A stretch of DNA of 16,661 nt. Origin: Solibacillus silvestris_B (GTDB lineage Bacteria; Bacillota; Bacilli; Bacillales_A; Planococcaceae). The stretch lies in assembly GCF_051967575.1 (NCBI RefSeq), contig NZ_JBQCJW010000048.1, forward strand, positions 1 through 16,661, in the 5' to 3' direction. The position numbers were made by a program, and so were the translations under genes. Below are positions 5,990-13,414 of this stretch, in pieces. Each line of letters opens with the position of its first letter. Positions within the stretch are counted from its first letter, which is position 1. The notes beneath the pieces were generated by a model that ran no database searches, was not told the DNA's origin, and saw only the letters and a list, made by a program, of their open reading frames with translations.

Positions 5990-6999
5990 CTGTAAAAGAG
6001 TATGTAAAGGACAGATCGTTATTCCTTCTCGCCAATTTTATATTATTCATCGTCCTCTGCGGTATTTTGCTGCTGACTAATATGGGCAGCAGCGTAATTC
6101 TGCCGATTTTCTGTATTTGGTTTTTTCCTGTTCTTACTTATATGATGATAGAATTTTTCAGACAGAAAATGTTCTATAACGAGTTAAGCAGTATATTGGA
6201 TAGTTTGGATCAAAAGTATCTGTTATCCGAAGTTATGAAGGAGCCGGAAACTGTAGAAGGCAAGCTATTATATGATGTACTGCGCCAGGTAGATAAGGAC
6301 ATGCATGAGCATGTAAAGAGCTATAAAGAGAGGGAAAACGAGTATAGGGAATACATCGAAGCCTGGGTTCATGAGATCAAGACACCGATTGCATCATCAA
6401 GGTTAATAATCGCAAATAATCCCAATGCCGTTACTCGAAATATCCAAGATGAAATAAAAAAAATCGAAGAATATATTGAACAGGTGCTTTATTATTCAAG
6501 AAGCAATCATGTCGGCAAGGATTACCTTATAAAAGAGATTCCTTTAGCTGACCTTGTCAGAACGGTTATTAAAAGAAATTCGAGAGACTTTATCAGCAAA
6601 GGGATTATCGTCGATATGGAAGCGGTAGCCGGAATGGCGTACAGTGATGCGAAATGGCTGGAATTTATCGTGAATCAGCTGATTGGAAATGCGATTAAAT
6701 ATACACCGGAACATCATGGGAAGGTAACCATCCATACGGCCAGAAACGAAAACAATATCGTCCTTACGATCGAGGATAACGGCATCGGCATTACAAAGAA
6801 GGATATAGACCGTGTGTTTGAAAAAGGATTTACCGGAGAAAACGGACGGAAGTTTGGCGGGTCCACCGGCATCGGGCTGTACCTGTGCAAAAAACTCGCG
6901 GAACAGCTCGGACTCGGGCTTACGTTAACTTCTAAAGCTGGAGAAGGAACAAAGGTTAGTCTTACATTCCCCTTAGGCAGTGTCAGCTTCATGCAGTAA
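5986..6999 (+). CDS. intramembrane-sensing histidine kinase, BceS-like
   Basis: A 337-residue sensor kinase of the length and shape of Bce-type kinases. Two membrane segments at about residues 12-31 and 36-56 are joined by only a few residues, so there is no extracellular sensor domain. The phospho-acceptor H129 lies in VHEIKTPIA; the N box has N235 (GNAIKYT); the G1 box is EDNGIGI with D264; the G2 box is GGSTGIGLYLCKKLA. Kinases of this type do not detect the antibiotic directly but read the activity of a partner BceAB transporter, which is encoded at 8240-11000. The gene overlaps the response regulator by four bases. A terminator follows at 7013, separating it from the exported-protein genes. 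Confidence 0.93.
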   Translation: MTVKEYVKDRSLFLLANFILFIVLCGILLLTNMGSSVILPIFCIWFFPVLTYMMIEFFRQKMFYNELSSILDSLDQKYLLSEVMKEPETVEGKLLYDVLRQVDKDMHEHVKSYKERENEYREYIEAWVHEIKTPIASSRLIIANNPNAVTRNIQDEIKKIEEYIEQVLYYSRSNHVGKDYLIKEIPLADLVRTVIKRNSRDFISKGIIVDMEAVAGMAYSDAKWLEFIVNQLIGNAIKYTPEHHGKVTIHTARNENNIVLTIEDNGIGITKKDIDRVFEKGFTGENGRKFGGSTGIGLYLCKKLAEQLGLGLTLTSKAGEGTKVSLTFPLGSVSFMQ

Positions 7000-7012
7000 T
7001 AGCTGAGCACGG

Positions 7013-7058
7013 CGGATTTATGGCGCGTGGCTATACGCGCTGTAAATCCGTTATTTTT
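7013..7058 (+). terminator. terminator after the kinase, duplicated at 7653
   Basis: Outer arms CGGATTTA (7013-7020) / TAAATCCG (7043-7050) and inner arms GCGCGT (7023-7028) / ACGCGC (7035-7040) form a long stem, followed by TTATTTTT. The outer arms are identical in the second copy, while the inner arms differ but remain paired. Confidence 0.85.
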
Positions 7059-7062
7059 AATC

Positions 7063-7076
7063 TTGCAAAAATGTAA
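7063..7076 (+). promoter_or_regulatory. candidate response-regulator operator, copy 1
   Basis: TTGCA-AAAA-TGTAA is an inverted repeat with a four-base spacer, about 20 bases upstream of the proposed -35. Its counterpart at 7711 is a perfect palindrome. Operators of related regulators (BceR/GraR/VirR type) have the same TTxCA-N-TGTAA layout, so the product of 5321-5989 is the likely binder. Confidence 0.5.
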
Positions 7077-7097
7077 CGTTAATAAAATCTAAACCAA

Positions 7098-7126
7098 TAT
7101 GTCATCCTCCCCCCCGCTGATAAAAT
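7098..7126 (+). promoter_or_regulatory. candidate activator-dependent promoter, copy 1
   Basis: TATGTC (7098-7103) and TAAAAT (7121-7126) are spaced by 17 bases and both are kept at the same spacing in the second copy, while the bases between have diverged. The weak -35 fits a promoter that needs an activator. Confidence 0.45.
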
Positions 7127-7157
7127 GAAGACAAATGATCGATGGGGAGGAATTAGA

Positions 7158-7586
7158 ATGAAGCAGTTGGAAATGAAAAAAGCAGTGGTCCTCATACTGG
7201 GCATCGCTGTTTTGCTGGTGGGCGCTTTCTTCGGCTATGAATATGTTACGGAGCCAAAAATAGTAGATGGTGTTGTGTCAAAAAACATCGATGAAAAAGG
7301 AAAGCCTGTCGATGTAACGGCTACGTTTTCACCGGAAGATACCGTTTATTTTTCTGCTAAGCAGAACAGATTCTGGATTAAGAAAGCACAGGTCGTCTGG
7401 TACAAAGGTGAAATTGCCACAGTAAACAGAATTTATGTGGAGGAAAAAGTGAAGTTGAACAAAGCAGGCTATTTCTCTGCTGAGCTGTCCGTTCCGGAAG
7501 GTCTTGAGGAAGGTCATTACAGTGTCACGATTTATGTGGATGGGGCAGACATCCGGGAAACAAGCACCGAATTTTACGTGAAATAA
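7158..7586 (+). CDS. small exported or membrane-anchored protein, paralogue 1
   Basis: A 142-residue protein with one hydrophobic segment at about residues 8-28 (AVVLILGIAVLLVG), acting as signal anchor; no lipobox cysteine is visible. The rest looks like a single extracellular beta-sandwich: PEDTVYFSAK, FWIKKAQVVWYKGE, then GYFSAEL, EGHYSVTIYVDG. I do not recognise a named family; it does not look like YxeA (DUF1093), the small exported protein of the B. subtilis Yxd system. The start ATG 7158 has GGGGAGG (7144-7150) in front; an in-frame ATG at 7125 overlaps the -10 and is unlikely. It lies between kinase and transporter and shares clear identity with the next gene, so it arose by tandem duplication with its promoter. 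Confidence 0.85.
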   Translation: MKQLEMKKAVVLILGIAVLLVGAFFGYEYVTEPKIVDGVVSKNIDEKGKPVDVTATFSPEDTVYFSAKQNRFWIKKAQVVWYKGEIATVNRIYVEEKVKLNKAGYFSAELSVPEGLEEGHYSVTIYVDGADIRETSTEFYVK

Positions 7587-7652
7587 CAGAAGCTGGCGCA
7601 ACAGGAAGAAAGGTCAGTATATCCCGCTTCGGCAATGTGAACCTTATATACA

Positions 7653-7700
7653 AACGGATTTATGGCTCGTATCTGTACTAGCTGTAAATCCGTTATTTTT
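7653..7700 (+). terminator. terminator between the two paralogues
   Basis: Outer arms AACGGATTTA (7653-7662) / TAAATCCGTT (7685-7694), inner arms GCTcGTA / TACtAGC with one mismatch, then TTATTTTT. This is the second copy of the 7013 hairpin. Confidence 0.8.
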
Positions 7701-7710
7701 ATGTGTATTC

Positions 7711-7724
7711 TTGCAAAAATGCAA
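7711..7724 (+). promoter_or_regulatory. candidate response-regulator operator, copy 2
   Basis: TTGCA-AAAA-TGCAA is a perfect inverted repeat with a four-base spacer, at the same distance from its promoter as copy 1. Confidence 0.5.
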
Positions 7725-7745
7725 CGTTAATAAAACCGAAACCAA

Positions 7746-7774
7746 TATGTCGCCATCTTTCCTACTGATAAAAT
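7746..7774 (+). promoter_or_regulatory. candidate activator-dependent promoter, copy 2
   Basis: TATGTC (7746-7751) and TAAAAT (7769-7774), 17 bases apart, match copy 1. It would drive the second exported protein and, with no terminator seen before them, the ABC transporter genes. Confidence 0.45.
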
Positions 7775-7805
7775 GAGGATAAATGATGGATGGGGAGGAA
7801 CTGGA

Positions 7806-8219
7806 TTGAAAAAAATAGTCATCCTTTTAGCAGGAATCGCTCTTTTGGCAGTGGGCAGTTACAGTACTTATGGATATGTGAATGAAAGGAATATCGAAAA
7901 TGGTGTTGTGTCAAAGGCTATTAGCGGCAGCGGGATGCCAGTAGGAAAGACGATGTTTGCACCGGAAGATACGGTTTATTTTTCTGCAAAGGGGAATCAG
8001 TTCTGGATTAAAAAAGCGCAGATTATATGGTATAAGGGGGAAATCGACAGAAAGAACAGAATCTATGTGGAAGAAGAAGTGAAGATCAGCAAAGACGGCT
8101 ATTTCACTTCGAAGCTATCTGCTCCTGAAGATTTTGAAGAAGGGCATTACGCTGTTACGATCTATGCAGACGGCTCAAAAAGTATGGCAACAAGTGCACG
8201 GTTTGAAGTGAAAAAATAG
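7806..8219 (+). CDS. small exported or membrane-anchored protein, paralogue 2
   Basis: A 137-residue paralogue of the preceding protein: N-terminal signal anchor (about residues 4-22) and the same beta-rich domain with PEDTVYFSAKGNQFWIKKAQ, WYKGEI, NRIYVEEEVKI and EGHYAVTIYADG. The linker after the anchor (around residues 30-50) is the most diverged part. The start TTG 7806 is supported by GGGGAGG at 7792-7798 and by alignment to ATG 7158 of copy 1; an ATG at 7773 overlaps the -10. It is followed after 20 bases by the ATPase gene with no terminator, so it is the first gene of the transporter operon. A role in peptide binding or in helping the transporter is inferred from context only. Confidence 0.85.
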   Translation: MKKIVILLAGIALLAVGSYSTYGYVNERNIENGVVSKAISGSGMPVGKTMFAPEDTVYFSAKGNQFWIKKAQIIWYKGEIDRKNRIYVEEEVKISKDGYFTSKLSAPEDFEEGHYAVTIYADGSKSMATSARFEVKK

Positions 8220-8239
8220 AGGGGAGAGGCGGAAAAAGA

Positions 8240-9007
8240 ATGCAGACAATATTACATGTCGATAAGATTGAAAAATATTATGGAAACAAGGGCAATATTA
8301 CAAAAGCCATCGATAATATAAGCTTTAAGGTCAATGAGGGGGAATTTTTAGGGATCATGGGTCCTTCAGGCAGCGGCAAGACGACAATCTTGAATTGTAT
8401 TTCGACAATCGATCATGTCACTACAGGCAGTATTATTATCAACAACAAAGATATTACGGCACTTAAGGTAAAGGAGCTCGAAGCATTCAGACGGGATGAG
8501 CTGGGCTTTATTTTTCAGGATTTTAACCTTCTTGATACACTGACGGCTTACGAAAATATTGCTTTAGCTTTGACGATCCAAAAGAGGGGTATAAAGGAAA
8601 TCGATCGGCTCATTAAAGAAGTGGCGCAGAAGCTCGACATCCCCGAGCTGCTCAACAAGTATCCGTTTCAATTGTCGGGAGGGCAAAAGCAGCGGGTAGC
8701 CTGCGCCAGAGCGCTGGTTACGGAGCCCTCTCTTATTTTGGCGGATGAGCCGACCGGTGCGCTGGATTCAAAGTCCGCACGATTACTGCTGGATTCATTT
8801 GAAAAGCTGAATAAAGAGTTCCATTCAACGATTCTCATGGTGACCCATGATTCCTTTACGGCAAGTTACGCCAACAGAATTTTATTTATAAAAGACGGTC
8901 GTATTTTTACGGAGCTTATCCGCGGAAATGATACGAGAAAAGAATTCTTCAATAAAATCATTGAAGTGGTGACGTTACTTGGAGGCGATGCTGGCCATGT
9001 TCTTTAA
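8240..9007 (+). CDS. ABC transporter ATPase, BceA-like
   Basis: A 255-residue ATP-binding subunit of the MacB/BceA type. Motifs in order: Walker A GPSGSGKTT (41-49), Q-loop in FIFQDFNLL (about 95), signature LSGGQ (145-149), Walker B ending D169-E170 (LADEPTGALD) and H-loop H203 (THDS). It would power the permease encoded next, removing peptide antibiotics from their membrane targets and signalling to the kinase. ATG 8240 is preceded by GGGGAGAGG at 8221-8229. The 3' end overlaps the permease start by 11 bases, so translation is coupled. Confidence 0.94.
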   Translation: MQTILHVDKIEKYYGNKGNITKAIDNISFKVNEGEFLGIMGPSGSGKTTILNCISTIDHVTTGSIIINNKDITALKVKELEAFRRDELGFIFQDFNLLDTLTAYENIALALTIQKRGIKEIDRLIKEVAQKLDIPELLNKYPFQLSGGQKQRVACARALVTEPSLILADEPTGALDSKSARLLLDSFEKLNKEFHSTILMVTHDSFTASYANRILFIKDGRIFTELIRGNDTRKEFFNKIIEVVTLLGGDAGHVL

Positions 9008-11000
9008 AATAGCAGTCAACAATGTCAAACGAAGCTTTAAGGATTATTCCATCTATTTTCTTACGCTAACACTGGGTGTCTGTATATTTTACAGCTTCAA
9101 TTCAATTGAAGCGCAAAATACAATTTTGGAAATGAATAAAGACCCCAATGTCATTTTAACACTGAATAAGCTGATGGCCGGAACATCGGTGTTTGTATCG
9201 GTCGTTCTTGGGGCGCTCATCATTTATGCCAATAATTTTTTAATAAAAAAGCGCAAAAAGGAATTAGGTATCTACATGACATTAGGCATGCCAAAAGGTA
9301 CCATCTCCAAAATACTGCTTTTTGAAACGCTTTTTATCGGTGTCCTGTCGCTTGTGGTCGGGCTTGGCCTCGGAATAATCGTTTCCCAAGGAATGTCTGT
9401 CATTACGGCCAACATCCTGGGCTTTGATCTGAACAGATTTAAATTTATTATTTCATTTGGCGCAATGATGAAAACCGTGCTGTACTTTGGCATCATCTAT
9501 CTAATTGTGATGATTTTCAATCAGATGACGATTTCAAAATACAAATTGATTGATATGCTGAATGCGGCAAAGAAAAATGAAGTAGTAAAGGTAAAGAATT
9601 CATTCGTATCGCTGCTTCTCTTTCTGCTGGCTGTCGGGTTATTGGCAACTGCCTATACGCGGATTCTAAAGAGCGGCATAAATGCTGAAGCGGGTGAACT
9701 GATCGTCACGGTCATGCTGGGGGTGATCGGCACACTGTTTTTCTTTTTCAGTCTTTCCAGTTTCTTTATCCAGCTTGTGCAGAAGAACAAAAAGATCTAT
9801 TTGAAGGATATAAATATATTTGTGCTAAGACAGATCAATAACAAGGTCAATACAAACTTTCTATCGATGACGGTTATCTGTCTTATGCTATTTTTAACGA
9901 TTTCACTGTTATTTACGGCATTTGATTTAAAAGGAAGTATTCAGAAAGGCACTAAGACATTTGATGCTTCCGCCTCGGTCTTTGTCGATGTCAAAAGGGA
10001 AGACCCGCAGGATAATGAGATGGAAGAATTTCTGAATAGAATAGACTTTACATTTGAGCCTTATGAAAAACATGCCTTTTATCGTGAATATAAACTGGAT
10101 GTTACGCCTGAAGATTTGCTGGCTTCTTATTTAACGGAGCAGGAACGAAGCAATTTAGAGGGAAGTTTGTATTATAATGATTCGATATTTGCCATTAAAT
10201 TCTCGGATTATAAGGCAATGATGGAAATTCAGGGGCAAAAAGCTGTTGAATTAAAGGAAAATGAAGTACTGGTCGTAACGAATCCTAGAGGGGAAGAGCG
10301 TAATTTTTCCAACGAAACGGGGAGGGAAAGAATCGTCTATATAGGGGATAGCGCCTATACGATTAAAAATGAATCTCCTTTAGAAGCAGCAGTGAATGTT
10401 GCCATTTACGAGCAGTTATTTTATCTTATTATCCCTGATAGCTTCAGTGAAAGTATGCAGCTGGAACATACCGGCTTTAATGTAGTGTACGATGAAAAAT
10501 ATTTCGAGAAATCGGAAAAGAAATTCGCTGACGTATTTAATAAGCTTGAAGCAGATCAGTATCGAGATGTCTTTCCTGCTTTGGTGATCGGGCGTACATT
10601 GGTGCAAGTCCAAGATAGAGAGAATGGGGCAATCGCATTAGTTGTATTTATCGGTCTGTTTTTAGGTCTGATATTTATCATCACGAGCGCAGCCGTTTTA
10701 GCACTGCAGCAGTTATCAGATGCAAGTGATAGCCTGGAACGATATAAGTCTCTAAAGAAAATCGGTGTCACGGAAAACTTAATTAACAAAGCAATATTGA
10801 GTCAAACTTTAATCTATTTTATGGTACCGTTAAGTCTGGCGATTCTCCATTCCATCATTGGAATAAGCGCCGTCAGGGAAATCTTCAATTTTGATTACCA
10901 AAGTATAGCAGTTAGTGTTTTATTCCTTGCAATCGTATATGGCGGCTATTTTTACGCAACATATATTGGTATTAAGAATATTGTGAAGAACAGTAATTAG
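8997..11000 (+). CDS. ABC transporter permease, BceB-like (FtsX family)
   Basis: A 667-residue membrane protein of BceB type. It shows an N-terminal segment (about 15-37), several further membrane segments to about residue 305, a large extracellular region of about 220 residues (roughly 315-540), and a C-terminal group of three segments. This 10-segment layout with one large outside domain is the hallmark of peptide-antibiotic sensing transporters. The FtsX-type KKRKKELGIYMTLGM stretch follows the early segments. I prefer ATG 8997 because it gives a family-like N-terminus and GGAGG (8981-8985) lies 11 bases upstream; ATG 8988 is too close to that site, and TTG 8979 has no site. The target peptide cannot be told from sequence. 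Confidence 0.93.
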   Translation: MFFKIAVNNVKRSFKDYSIYFLTLTLGVCIFYSFNSIEAQNTILEMNKDPNVILTLNKLMAGTSVFVSVVLGALIIYANNFLIKKRKKELGIYMTLGMPKGTISKILLFETLFIGVLSLVVGLGLGIIVSQGMSVITANILGFDLNRFKFIISFGAMMKTVLYFGIIYLIVMIFNQMTISKYKLIDMLNAAKKNEVVKVKNSFVSLLLFLLAVGLLATAYTRILKSGINAEAGELIVTVMLGVIGTLFFFFSLSSFFIQLVQKNKKIYLKDINIFVLRQINNKVNTNFLSMTVICLMLFLTISLLFTAFDLKGSIQKGTKTFDASASVFVDVKREDPQDNEMEEFLNRIDFTFEPYEKHAFYREYKLDVTPEDLLASYLTEQERSNLEGSLYYNDSIFAIKFSDYKAMMEIQGQKAVELKENEVLVVTNPRGEERNFSNETGRERIVYIGDSAYTIKNESPLEAAVNVAIYEQLFYLIIPDSFSESMQLEHTGFNVVYDEKYFEKSEKKFADVFNKLEADQYRDVFPALVIGRTLVQVQDRENGAIALVVFIGLFLGLIFIITSAAVLALQQLSDASDSLERYKSLKKIGVTENLINKAILSQTLIYFMVPLSLAILHSIIGISAVREIFNFDYQSIAVSVLFLAIVYGGYFYATYIGIKNIVKNSN

Positions 11001-11075
11001 CGCGTATGGGCTACCGCTGATTCAATAAAGGCCGATGAACCGGCGGGTGTGTGTGGCTAAAACAGCCAGGCATTT

Positions 11076-11399
11076 ATGCAGGCAGCCGGTTTCGTGACCT
11101 ATAAAGACCCTACTACAATTCAAATGATTATTGAGCAATATGAAGAAGGCGGGAGCACTTATGAAATACAATGGTTAAATGTCCGAAAGTTCTTTATGGA
11201 TTATGATATTACCAGAAATGTTTATAGCAACAAACCGAATGAGATTGTTTTCGGTGGCAGAAGAGGGCTCGATGAATGGGGATACGATGAAATTATTCCG
11301 TTGAGTAAAAAGAAGCTGCAACATGAAATTCTTCTACTTTCGCAAACAAAATTAATGATACATTGCTCCAATATTAAAATCAGAAAAATAGGAGCTTAG
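11076..11399 (+). CDS. hypothetical 107-aa protein
   Basis: A 107-residue ORF without signal peptide, membrane segment or recognised motif. It has aromatic, charged stretches such as NVRKFFMDYDITRN and GGRRGLDEWGYDEI. The ATG lies in a small palindrome (GCATTTATGC) with no good ribosome site, and the frame extends only five codons upstream to a stop. It may be a 5'-truncated remnant rather than a working gene. Confidence 0.45.
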   Translation: MQAAGFVTYKDPTTIQMIIEQYEEGGSTYEIQWLNVRKFFMDYDITRNVYSNKPNEIVFGGRRGLDEWGYDEIIPLSKKKLQHEILLLSQTKLMIHCSNIKIRKIGA

Positions 11400-11490
11400 A
11401 AATATAAATCATTCTAGGAAAATAGATTTTATGAGATTGATTTGAAATATAATGATACAGATTACCTCTAATTTTATTTTGCACAAACGA

Positions 11491-11542
11491 CAGCACTCAC
11501 TCACGCACAGTGAAGCCGTGGCATAGTTGGAACTGATATAAT
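11491..11542 (+). repeat. dispersed ~50-base repeat, copy B
   Basis: Colinear with copy A at 2862: CAGCACTCAC, then CAGTGAAGCCGTGGC, AGTTGG and TATAATT. The same order of blocks and the same following terminator, with changes scattered throughout, argue for common descent. Confidence 0.5.
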
Positions 11543-11553
11543 TAGCGGCAAAT

Positions 11554-11584
11554 AGCGAACTCCTAATATGGGGATCGCTTTTTT
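11554..11584 (+). terminator. terminator following repeat copy B
   Basis: AGCGA (11554-11558) pairs with TCGCT (11575-11579), with inner CTCC/GGGG pairing, and six T at 11579-11584. Confidence 0.75.
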
Positions 11585-11686
11585 ATGTTTGAAAAAGGTT
11601 TTCGGATGCGAGTAATCATTTATTGTAATGAAGAAATGATTGATGCCGTTATAAGAGATATTTATTTTAATATAATGAATTTTATA

Positions 11687-11713
11687 TGCAACTAATTCAC
11701 TTCCTCATGCGAC
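11687..11713 (+). promoter_or_regulatory. ECF (SigX/SigV-like) promoter, probable autoregulation
   Basis: TGCAAC (11687-11692), 17 bases, then CGAC (11710-11713). B. subtilis SigX promoters follow TGTAAC-N17-CGAC and SigV promoters are close relatives. The site lies 30 bases upstream of a sigma gene of that kind, the usual place for autoregulation. Confidence 0.7.
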
Positions 11714-11742
11714 TTTAATGTGTAACAGAAAGGAGCGCGTAT

Positions 11743-12273
11743 ATGGAAATCAAAAAGCTAGTGCAAAGAGCAAAAAAGGGGGACGGGGAAGCATTTGAAC
11801 AATTGATTAGTTTTGTTCGTGAAAAGTTGTACCGGACAGCATATGCTTATGTCCGAAATGAACAGGATGCTCTTGATATTTACCAAGAAGCTGTATATAC
11901 AGCCTTTATATCGATAAAAAAACTAAAGAAACCTGAAAGTTTTGCGGGCTGGATTACAAAAATCCTAGTGTTTAAAGCCATCGATTTTATTCGGAAAGAG
12001 TCCCGTCATTTTCCGACAGACGACGAAGAGATTTTAACTTTGATAGAACCGGAAAATGTAGATGACATTATGCACACTATGGATTTATCAGCTGCATTCA
12101 AATATTTGAGTCCAAAAGTAAAAACCATCATCTTATTAAAGTATTATCATGATCTGTCCATGAGGGAAATTGCAATTATCATGAATCTTCCAGAAGGTAC
12201 GGTAAAATCGCATTTGAATCGTGCAAAGAAAGAATTGAAAACGGTTTTAAAGGAGGGCTATCTTTATGAATAA
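11743..12273 (+). CDS. ECF RNA polymerase sigma factor, SigX/SigV-like
   Basis: A 176-residue ECF sigma factor, full length. Region 2 (about 15-85) includes the core-binding and -10 part (YVRNEQDALDIYQEAVYTAF and SFAGWITKI). Region 4 (about 115-170) includes LSPKVKTIILLKYY, then the helix-turn-helix LSMREIAIIMNLPEGTVKSH. It would direct RNA polymerase to envelope-stress genes when released by the anti-sigma factor encoded next. ATG 11743 has AAAGGAG at 11729-11735. The gene overlaps the anti-sigma gene by eight bases, and the upstream ECF-type promoter suggests autoregulation. Confidence 0.93.
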   Translation: MEIKKLVQRAKKGDGEAFEQLISFVREKLYRTAYAYVRNEQDALDIYQEAVYTAFISIKKLKKPESFAGWITKILVFKAIDFIRKESRHFPTDDEEILTLIEPENVDDIMHTMDLSAAFKYLSPKVKTIILLKYYHDLSMREIAIIMNLPEGTVKSHLNRAKKELKTVLKEGYLYE

Positions 12274-13282
12274 AGAAAAAATCAATACATCGCTTAATCA
12301 AATAGAAGTGCCGATGGAGAAGTTGCTGGCAAGAGAAAAAGCAGCCATTAATCACGGAAAGAAAAAAATAGCTGTTAAAAGAACGACGAAGCGCTCATTG
12401 TTGGCAGCGTGTGTTCTAGGTTTATCGCTATTAGGATCCGGATTTGTTTCAACAGGTATGGCGAACGCGCTATCCAATATTCCATTGATCGGCACTATTT
12501 ATAAGGATTTTCGTGATATTGCTTCAGAAAAGTTGGAACGTGATAATATAGCGACAATTATTGATAGACAGAATAGCCGAGATGGTATAACGATGACTGT
12601 AAAAGAAGCGGCATACGATGGAAATCGCTTAATGGTATCGGTAATGTACACAAGTGAAAAGGATATTCCTGATTTGAAGGATATTGGGTTTGGAAAGATA
12701 CTGATCAATGGACAGCCTGTTGACGAAGTAGCGGGGGGACAAGGCGGTCAGGATGATTTGGATGAAAATACAATGATTGAACACCACCAATTAATATTTG
12801 GCAATTACGATGCATATGGGGATGAAATTGATGTTACCGTAATACAGGAAAATATGTTTGGGCAAGATGCAAAATTAGAAGTGACTTTCCCGCTGCAAAA
12901 AGCGGCAGGTCAAACGGCGGAGTTTTCGCCAAAAACAACATCTAAATCAAATGATGGAATTTACGCAATAACAGCAGAAAAGGTGATTTTCAGTCCATTG
13001 GCAACCCGAATCGAATTAGCGGTTGATTATCCTCCTGAGATGAATCTTAATGATACTTGGCCATGGTTTGAATATGTTGTAACGGACAACACCGGAGAAA
13101 TTTATGAAGGTCTGAAACTCCAGTCCGGCGTTGAACGCGGTAAATTTGGACACCATATGATACTAATATTACCTCCGATGGATACACCGCCATCATCATT
13201 TAACTTGAAGCCTAGGATGACGAATAAGGATGGTAGACTGGTATATATAGAAGGATTGGAACTTGTCGTGCCTTTAAAGTGA
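12266..13282 (+). CDS. anti-sigma factor, DUF4179-like, membrane protein
   Basis: A 338-residue single-pass membrane protein: cytosolic N-terminus of about 43 residues, a hydrophobic segment at about 44-66 (LLAACVLGLSLLGSG), and a large extracellular region. The pattern after the membrane (SNIPLIGTIYKDF, then beta-rich repeats) is that of DUF4179 proteins, which sit next to ECF sigma genes in Bacillales. It should hold the sigma factor at the membrane until an envelope signal arrives. The cytosolic part is short and has no clear zinc-binding (ZAS) motif. The ATG overlaps the sigma stop region. A remnant of a second copy of its C-terminus lies just downstream. Confidence 0.85.
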   Translation: MNKEKINTSLNQIEVPMEKLLAREKAAINHGKKKIAVKRTTKRSLLAACVLGLSLLGSGFVSTGMANALSNIPLIGTIYKDFRDIASEKLERDNIATIIDRQNSRDGITMTVKEAAYDGNRLMVSVMYTSEKDIPDLKDIGFGKILINGQPVDEVAGGQGGQDDLDENTMIEHHQLIFGNYDAYGDEIDVTVIQENMFGQDAKLEVTFPLQKAAGQTAEFSPKTTSKSNDGIYAITAEKVIFSPLATRIELAVDYPPEMNLNDTWPWFEYVVTDNTGEIYEGLKLQSGVERGKFGHHMILILPPMDTPPSSFNLKPRMTNKDGRLVYIEGLELVVPLK

Positions 13283-13311
13283 CAGGGGCAAGGATATATG
13301 TAAATATTAGC

Positions 13312-13385
13312 AGGATGACGAAGAATAAATAGCTTATATTGAAGCACCTTTAGAAGTCCAATTTCCTTTAAAATGTAATTTATAA
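13312..13385 (+). pseudogene. remnant of a second DUF4179 anti-sigma C-terminus
   Basis: The bases AGGATGACGAA and then a frame reading YIEAPLEVQFPLK repeat the end of the preceding gene (RMTNKDG ... YIEGLELVVPLK) in the same order. Frameshifts and a stop lie between the two blocks. This is what is left of a second gene after deletion or of a tandem duplication. Confidence 0.65.
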
Positions 13386-13414
13386 GTTATTTATTAAAAG
13401 TAGGGGGAATGCAT

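Larger units (their letters stand above)
11400..11742 (+). other. intergenic region with repeat, terminator and ECF promoter
   Basis: No gene is visible. The first 90 bases are A+T-rich and featureless to me. Then come the second copy of the dispersed repeat (11491), a terminator (11554), a further A+T-rich stretch including a lone TATAAT at 11671-11676 with no matching -35, and the ECF-type promoter (11687). Confidence 0.6.

Noticed and set aside
7072..7100. ECF-type promoter starting TGTAAC/TGCAAC before the exported-protein genes
   Set aside because: No CGAC or CGTC lies 16-17 bases downstream in either copy; the motif is better explained as half of the palindrome.
7125..7157. Longer N-terminus for the first exported protein, and the same at 7773 for the second
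   Set aside because: Both ATGs overlap the proposed -10 boxes and lack ribosome sites; GGGGAGG fits the inner starts.
11640..11676. Sigma-A promoter TTGATG / TATAAT before the sigma gene
   Set aside because: The spacing is about 25 bases, too long for sigma-A.
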